Assembly: GCA_038213835.1 (NCBI GenBank)
Contig: JBBQSN010000007.1
Span: forward strand, 1 to 35,846
Length of the DNA: 35,846 nucleotides
Direction of reading: 5' to 3'
From: JBBQSN01 sp038213835
GTDB lineage: Bacteria; Actinomycetota; Actinomycetes; Actinomycetales; CAWJMD01
In this document: positions 31,764 through 35,846 of the stretch, one piece after another
Layout: every line of letters begins with the position of its first letter
Position numbering within the stretch: the stretch's first letter is position 1
Program-made: the position numbers and the translations under genes
The notes under the pieces: generated by a model
Database searches by the model: none
What the model was told of the DNA's origin: nothing
Seen by the model: only the letters and a program-made list of their open reading frames with translations

Positions 31764-31794
31764 CGGTCCTCCTTCCGGGTGTGCGTGGGGTGGG

Positions 31795-31825
31795 GCCGGC
31801 CCGGTCCCTGACGGACCGGGCCGGC
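31795..31825 (-). terminator. Perfect 13-bp hairpin between gluB and gluC (attenuator or mRNA stabiliser)
   Basis: The two arms of 13 bases are exact reverse complements around a 5-base loop (CTGAC on the plus strand). All but one pair per arm are G-C. There is no T-run after it on the minus strand, so it is more likely a partial attenuator or 3'-end protector for gluAB mRNA than a full terminator. Confidence 0.7.
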
Positions 31826-31834
31826 GTCAACAGA

Positions 31835-32719
31835 TCAGGAGCAGGTGCCCTGCTCCGGCAGCTCGGGCCGCTGGGTGCCGTCGATCGTGCCCGCGGTGGC
31901 GTCCCAGGCGGCCAGGTAGGCCTCCTCGTTCTCGGCCAGGGTGGTGTTGATGAACTCGCAGAACTCGACGTCGCCCTTGGCGACGCCGATGCCGTACGGC
32001 TCCTCGGTGAACTGCTCGCCGACCAGCTTGTACTCGCCGTCGGACTCAGCTGCGAAGCCGAGGAGGATGACGTTGTCGGTCGTCACCGCGGCGACCTGGT
32101 CGTTGCCGAGGGCTTCTTCGCACTGCGAGTACTCCCTGAACAGGACCAGCTGGTCAGGGCTGGCAAGGTACTCGCGGATGTTCTCCGACGGCGTCGAGCC
32201 TTCGGCCGAGCAGATCGTCGCGTCCGGGTTGTCCTTGAGGTCTTCCGGGCCGTTGATCCGGTCGTCGCTGGCCAGGGTCATGATCTGCTGGCCGGCGGTG
32301 TAGTACGGGCCGGCGAAGGTGATCCGCTTCTTGCGTTCGTCGTTGATCGTGTAGGTCGCGATGACCATGTCGACCTCGTCCTTCTCCAGCACCTCCTCGC
32401 GCACGGCCGAGGTGGCCTCGGACCACTCGATGTCCTCGGGGGCGATGCCGAGCGCACCGGCGATGATCTTCGCGACCTCGACGTCGAAGCCCTCGAGCTC
32501 ACCCTCGAGGTTCTCCAGGCCGAAGCCCGGCTGGTCGTACTTGGTGCCGACCCGGATCGTGCCGGCGTCGACGATGTCGGCCATCGTGGTGCCCGCCTCG
32601 AACTCGGGGGCGTCCTCGACCGGCGGCTCGGTGGTCGTGGCGTCCTCACCGCCGCAGGCGGCCAGGAGCAGGGCGCTCGCGGCCAGGGCGGCGGCGAGGG
32701 TCGTGCGGCGGAACATCAT
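31835..32719 (-). CDS. gluB: Polar amino-acid ABC transporter substrate-binding lipoprotein
   Basis: 294-aa lipoprotein receptor. The signal peptide ends in lipobox LLAAC with Cys22 lipidated, followed by a Thr/Glu/Pro linker. The SBP_bac_3 pattern is clear: VDAGTIRVGTKYDQPGFGL, GFDVEVAKIIAGALG, and ITFAGPYYTAGQQIMTLASD. Several Cys residues occur in the mature part (for example TICSAEGS and FCEFIN), possibly forming a disulfide. The start could be Met1 or Met2. A strong hairpin follows the stop, which would help make this subunit more abundant than the permeases. Confidence 0.92.
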   Translation of the reverse strand: MMFRRTTLAAALAASALLLAACGGEDATTTEPPVEDAPEFEAGTTMADIVDAGTIRVGTKYDQPGFGLENLEGELEGFDVEVAKIIAGALGIAPEDIEWSEATSAVREEVLEKDEVDMVIATYTINDERKKRITFAGPYYTAGQQIMTLASDDRINGPEDLKDNPDATICSAEGSTPSENIREYLASPDQLVLFREYSQCEEALGNDQVAAVTTDNVILLGFAAESDGEYKLVGEQFTEEPYGIGVAKGDVEFCEFINTTLAENEEAYLAAWDATAGTIDGTQRPELPEQGTCS

Positions 32720-32784
32720 CGATCAGTCCTCCGGTTCGCGTTCTCTTCGGGTGCTTCTCGTGCGGACAGGTTTCTGCTGGTGCT

Positions 32785-33558
32785 TCAGTGGGTGAGGATC
32801 TTGGAGAGGAAGTCCTGCGCGCGGGCGCTCTGCGCGTTGGTGAAGAACTCCTCGGGGGTGTTCTCCTCGATGATCTCGCCCTCGGCCATGAACACCACCC
32901 GGTCCGCGGCGCGGCGGGCGAAGCCCATCTCGTGCGTCACCACGACCATCGTCATCCCGTCCTTGGCCAGGCTGGTCATGACGTCGAGGACCTCGTTGAT
33001 CATCTCCGGGTCCAGCGCCGAGGTCGGCTCGTCGAAGAGCATCACCTTCGGTTCCATCGCCAGCGCACGGGCGATCGCCACGCGCTGCTGCTGACCGCCG
33101 GACAGCTGGGCGGGGTACTTGTCCGCCTGGTTGGCCACGCCGACCCGCTCGAGCAGCGCGCGTCCGTGCGTGTCGGCCTCGGCGCGCTTGCGGCCGCGCA
33201 CCTTGATCGGTCCCAGGGTGACGTTCTCCAGGACGGTCTTGTGCGCGAACAGGTTGAAGGACTGGAACACCATGCCGACGTCGGCTCGCAGCCGGGCGAG
33301 CTGCTTGCCCTCGGCCGGCAGCGGCTTGCCGTCCAGCGTGATCGTGCCGCCCTCGAAGGCCTCGAGCCGGTTGATCGTCCGGCACAACGTGGACTTGCCG
33401 GAGCCGGACGGGCCGATCACCACGACGACCTCGCCGTGGTGCACGGTGAGGTCGATGTCCTTCAGCACGTGCAGCGGGCCGAAGTGCTTGTTCACCTTCT
33501 CGAGCACCACCAAGGGTGCGCCGGCAGGCGCGTCGGCCCGCTTGGCCATGTCGGTCAT
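32785..33558 (-). CDS. gluA: Polar amino-acid ABC transporter ATP-binding protein
   Basis: 257-aa ATPase of the importer, first of the four glu genes. Walker A IGPSGSGKST (48-57), Q-loop VGMVFQSFNLFAH, signature LSGGQQQRVAIARAL, Walker B VMLFDEPTSALDP and VVVTHEMGFAR are all present. ATG 33558 is chosen; the ATG three codons later is an alternative, and a longer frame upstream runs into the moeZ gene in another phase. The 145-bp gap to moeZ presumably holds the gluA promoter, but I cannot pick clear boxes. Confidence 0.95.
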   Translation of the reverse strand: MTDMAKRADAPAGAPLVVLEKVNKHFGPLHVLKDIDLTVHHGEVVVVIGPSGSGKSTLCRTINRLEAFEGGTITLDGKPLPAEGKQLARLRADVGMVFQSFNLFAHKTVLENVTLGPIKVRGRKRAEADTHGRALLERVGVANQADKYPAQLSGGQQQRVAIARALAMEPKVMLFDEPTSALDPEMINEVLDVMTSLAKDGMTMVVVTHEMGFARRAADRVVFMAEGEIIEENTPEEFFTNAQSARAQDFLSKILTH

Positions 33559-33703
33559 GCGGGCACCGTAGTGCTCCCGCCGTCCTGGACGACACGTCCG
33601 AGGGACCGATCCGCGGCGTTGTGACCACTCTGAGACCTGCCGCTCGGCTGCCCTGGGCGCTCGAACGGGCGCCGGCGCCGCCCCGACGGCGTCTGGTCCG
33701 TCG

Positions 33704-34849
33704 TCAGTAGGTCGGCAGGGCGGGATCCACGTCGCGGACCCAGGCGAGCACCCCGCCGTCGAGGTGCCGCACGTCGTCGCGACCGCTCGCCCGTAGCAAC
33801 CCGAGCGCTTCGGCCGAGCGTCCACCCGCCTTGCAGTGCAGCACGACCGGACGGTCGCTGGGCAGGTCGGCCATCGCCTCACCGGAGCGGAACCGGCCGA
33901 GGGGGACGTGCACGGCACCGGGGATCGCGACGACCTCGCGCTCGTCGGCCTCGCGGACGTCGACCAGCAGCACCTCGTCGCGCGCCAGCAGCCCGCAGAG
34001 CTCGGACGCCGACACCGTGGGGACGTCGGTGGCCGGACCACCCGTGGCGACGGGGGCGACGCCGAGCGAGGTGACCGGCACGGTGGAAGGGTCGCGCTGC
34101 ACCGCCAGGGTGCGCCACGTCATCGCCAGCGAGTCGAGCACCATCAGCCGGCCCACGAGCGGCTCGCCGGCACCGGTGACCAGCTTGACGGCTTCGGCGG
34201 CCATGACCGAGCCGACCATGGCGCACACCGCGCCGAGCACGCCGGCCTCGCCGCACGAGGGCACCGCTCCCGCGGGCGGAGGACTCGGGAACAGGTCGCG
34301 GTAGGTCGGCCCGTGCTCGGCCCAGAACACGCTGACCTGACCGTCGAAGCGCAGGATCGACCCCCACACCAGCGGCACCGACGCGAGCACGCAGGCGTCG
34401 CTCACCAGGTAGCGGGTGGGGAAGTTGTCGGTGCCGTCCAGCACCAGGTCGTAGCCGCCCACGACCGCCAGCGTGTTGGCGTGGGTGAGCCGCTCGCGGT
34501 GCCGGACCACCCGCACGTGCGGGTTGACCCGGGCCACGGCGTCGGCCGCGCTGTCGACCTTCGGGCGGCCGACGTCGTCGGTGCCGTGCACGACCTGCCG
34601 TTGCAGGTTCGAGGCGTCGACCACGTCGTCGTCGACCACGCCGATCGTGCCGACGCCGGCCGCGGCCAGGTAGAGCAGGACGGGGGAGCCCAACCCGCCG
34701 GCGCCGACGACCAGCACGCGGGCCTTCTTCAGCCGGCGCTGCCCGTCTCGACCGATCTCGGGCAACAACAGGTGCCGGGAGTAGCGCGAGACCTCGTCCG
34801 CGGTGAGGTCGTCACCCGGCTCCACCAGCGGTGGCAGGCCCGTCGTCAC
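33704..34849 (-). CDS. moeZ: Sulfur-carrier adenylyltransferase/sulfurtransferase, MoeZ/MoeBR type
   Basis: 381-aa two-domain enzyme. The N-terminal ThiF/MoeB domain opens SRYSRHLLLPEIG, with the nucleotide-binding glycine motif VVGAGGLGSP (about 47-56), DDDVVDASNLQRQVVHG, and DGTDNFPTRYL. The C-terminal rhodanese domain carries VVLHCKAGGRSAEAL with active Cys339. Such enzymes adenylate the C-terminus of ubiquitin-like sulfur carriers and load sulfur for molybdopterin, cysteine or thiamine-related pathways. No CxxC zinc pairs are seen, as is usual for MoeZ. GTG 34849 overlaps the stop of a 44-codon upstream reading frame (GTGA); an in-frame extension upstream is judged non-coding in this phase. 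Confidence 0.9.
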   Translation of the reverse strand: MTTGLPPLVEPGDDLTADEVSRYSRHLLLPEIGRDGQRRLKKARVLVVGAGGLGSPVLLYLAAAGVGTIGVVDDDVVDASNLQRQVVHGTDDVGRPKVDSAADAVARVNPHVRVVRHRERLTHANTLAVVGGYDLVLDGTDNFPTRYLVSDACVLASVPLVWGSILRFDGQVSVFWAEHGPTYRDLFPSPPPAGAVPSCGEAGVLGAVCAMVGSVMAAEAVKLVTGAGEPLVGRLMVLDSLAMTWRTLAVQRDPSTVPVTSLGVAPVATGGPATDVPTVSASELCGLLARDEVLLVDVREADEREVVAIPGAVHVPLGRFRSGEAMADLPSDRPVVLHCKAGGRSAEALGLLRASGRDDVRHLDGGVLAWVRDVDPALPTY

Positions 34850-34980
34850 GAGGGGTGCTGGTCGATGTGGACCATCGCCAGCCCCCGCTGGTGCAGCCAG
34901 CGGGAGCACGCGCTGGACACGGTCACCCGGCTCACACCGACCCGGTCGGCGACCGTCTGCAGCGTCACCGTCGCCACCAT
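34846..34980 (-). CDS. Possible 44-aa helix-turn-helix protein coupled to moeZ
   Basis: Short reading frame from ATG 34980. It contains TLQTVADRVGVSRVTVSSAC, which looks like a LacI-type helix-turn-helix, then WLHQRGLAMVHIDQHPS and a stop. The stop TGA shares bases with the moeZ GTG, the same GTGA coupling seen across this genome, which argues for translation. A TAGGCT -10-like box lies at 35003-35008. It is too short to form a normal LacI protein, so it may be a remnant, a micro-regulator or a chance frame. Confidence 0.45.
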   Translation of the reverse strand: MVATVTLQTVADRVGVSRVTVSSACSRWLHQRGLAMVHIDQHPS

Positions 34981-35083
34981 CACCTCGCAGGGTCTTTCGG
35001 CGAGCCTAACCCGGACGTCCCTCAGGCGTAGGTCGGAACTCCCTCCAGCGGCGGCGCGGGCACGGCACGGTGCCTCGTCGACG

Positions 35084-35089
35084 TACCCT
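35084..35089 (+). promoter_or_regulatory. Possible -10 box of miaB
   Basis: TACCCT has TANNNT form and ends 10 nt before the miaB ATG, giving a very short or absent leader. No clear -35 is visible. Confidence 0.35.
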
Positions 35090-35099
35090 GGGTCCCGCC

Positions 35100-35846
35100 A
35101 TGACGACGACCACCAGCAACCCCGCGCGGACCTACGACGTGCGCACCCACGGGTGCCAGATGAACGTCCACGACTCCGAGCGGCTGGCCGGCCTGCTCGA
35201 GGACGCCGGGTTCACCGCGCTCGATCCCGCGGCCGACCGTGACGACGCCGACGTCGTCGTCTTCAACACCTGCGCGGTGCGCGAGAACGCCGACAACAAG
35301 CTGTACGGCAACCTCGGTCACCTGGCCCCGGTGAAGAAGAAGCGCCCGGGCATGCAGATCGCCGTCGGCGGGTGCCTGGCGCAGAAGGACCGCGACACGA
35401 TCGTGACGAGGGCGCCCTGGGTCGACGTGGTCTTCGGCACCCACAACATCGGGTCGCTGCCGGCGCTGCTGGACCGGGCCCGGCACAACGAGGAGGCGCA
35501 GGTCGAGATCCTCGAGGCTCTGGAGGTGTTCCCTTCCACGCTGCCCACCACGCGCGACTCCGCCTACGCCGGCTGGGTCTCGATCAGCGTCGGGTGCAAC
35601 AACACCTGCACGTTCTGCATCGTCCCGAGCCTTCGCGGCACGGAGAAGGACCGTCGTCCCGGCGACATCCTGGCCGAGGTCCAGGCGCTGGTCGACGACG
35701 GCGCGATCGAGGTCACGCTGCTCGGCCAGAACGTCAACAGCTATGGGGTCGAGTTCGGCGACCGCGGGGCGATTGCGAAGCTGCTCCGGGCGTGCGGGAC
35801 CGTCTCGGGGCTCGAACGGATCCGTTTCACGAGCCCGCACCCGGCG
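35100..35846 (+). CDS. miaB: tRNA-2-methylthio-N6-isopentenyladenosine synthase MiaB (3' end beyond window)
   Basis: The first 249 residues of a radical-SAM methylthiotransferase that adds methylthio groups to A37 of certain tRNAs. The N-terminal UPF0004 domain binds an auxiliary iron-sulfur cluster through Cys19 (THGCQMN), Cys58 (FNTCAVRE) and Cys92 (VGGCLAQ). The radical-SAM triad CNNTCTFC follows with Cys166, Cys170 and Cys173, and then LLGQNVNSYG. ATG 35100 gives the usual short N-terminus before YDVRTHGCQMN. The frame is open to the window edge at residues SPHPA. It is divergent from the HTH/moeZ genes; miaB near recA and recX is a common actinobacterial order. Confidence 0.97.
   Translation, partial: MTTTTSNPARTYDVRTHGCQMNVHDSERLAGLLEDAGFTALDPAADRDDADVVVFNTCAVRENADNKLYGNLGHLAPVKKKRPGMQIAVGGCLAQKDRDTIVTRAPWVDVVFGTHNIGSLPALLDRARHNEEAQVEILEALEVFPSTLPTTRDSAYAGWVSISVGCNNTCTFCIVPSLRGTEKDRRPGDILAEVQALVDDGAIEVTLLGQNVNSYGVEFGDRGAIAKLLRACGTVSGLERIRFTSPHPA

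Noticed and set aside
33559..33703. Possible LexA or TetR site before gluA
   Set aside because: I found no palindrome or spaced half-sites of convincing length in this gap.
35022..35840. 272-codon frame antisense to miaB
   Set aside because: The plus strand carries the MiaB cysteine motifs in frame; the antisense frame has no domain.

Overview
The window comes from a high-GC actinobacterium. Nearly every gene has G or C at third codon positions, GTG starts are common, and start/stop overlaps (GTGA or ATGA) link many genes. The neighbourhood DUF3046 / recA / recX / miaB and the paired repair genes lhr and nei2 are actinobacterial signatures. The RecA intein sits at the site I remember from Mycobacterium leprae. 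I cannot name the genus. I see no rRNA, tRNA, CRISPR array or insertion sequence.

Layout. (1) 1-9802: a TetR-type regulator, a Nei2-type DNA glycosylase, an unrecognised gene, a self-contained TetR / ABC-exporter operon with a clear palindromic operator, and the giant helicase Lhr. (2) 9867-13842: a small membrane protein, then a rightward translationally coupled run of DUF3046, DUF2252, an MFS transporter and an SRPBCC-like protein. (3) 13993-21805: a carbohydrate-utilisation operon of LacI repressor, lipoprotein solute-binding protein, two permeases, a Tat-exported glycoamylase-fold enzyme of the GH144-like type, and a cytoplasmic GH3 glucosidase, with a LacI operator next to its promoter. 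(4) 21840-25702: a GAF-ANTAR regulator, a small unknown protein, and an ABC-2 exporter with one ATPase and two permeases. (5) 25713-27230: an RHH/Doc toxin-antitoxin module with palindromic operators, its toxin gene overlapping a kinase-like gene. (6) 27294-30204: recA, split by a full-length homing intein and preceded by a LexA box and a LexA-independent damage-promoter motif, then recX. (7) 30232-34980, leftward: a tiny HTH open reading frame coupled to a MoeZ-type sulfurtransferase, then a gluABCD-type amino-acid importer with a perfect 13-bp hairpin between the binding-protein and permease genes. (8) 35100 to the end: the 5' part of miaB.

How it fits together. The core theme is DNA repair and RNA maintenance (nei2, lhr, recA, recX, miaB). 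Accessory cassettes sit between genes that are adjacent or close in other actinobacteria. The most interesting accessory unit is the LacI-controlled glycan operon: its pairing of a GH144-like secreted enzyme with a GH3 enzyme and an oligosaccharide importer suggests use of a beta-glucan, possibly beta-1,2-glucan. That substrate is an inference, not something the sequence proves.
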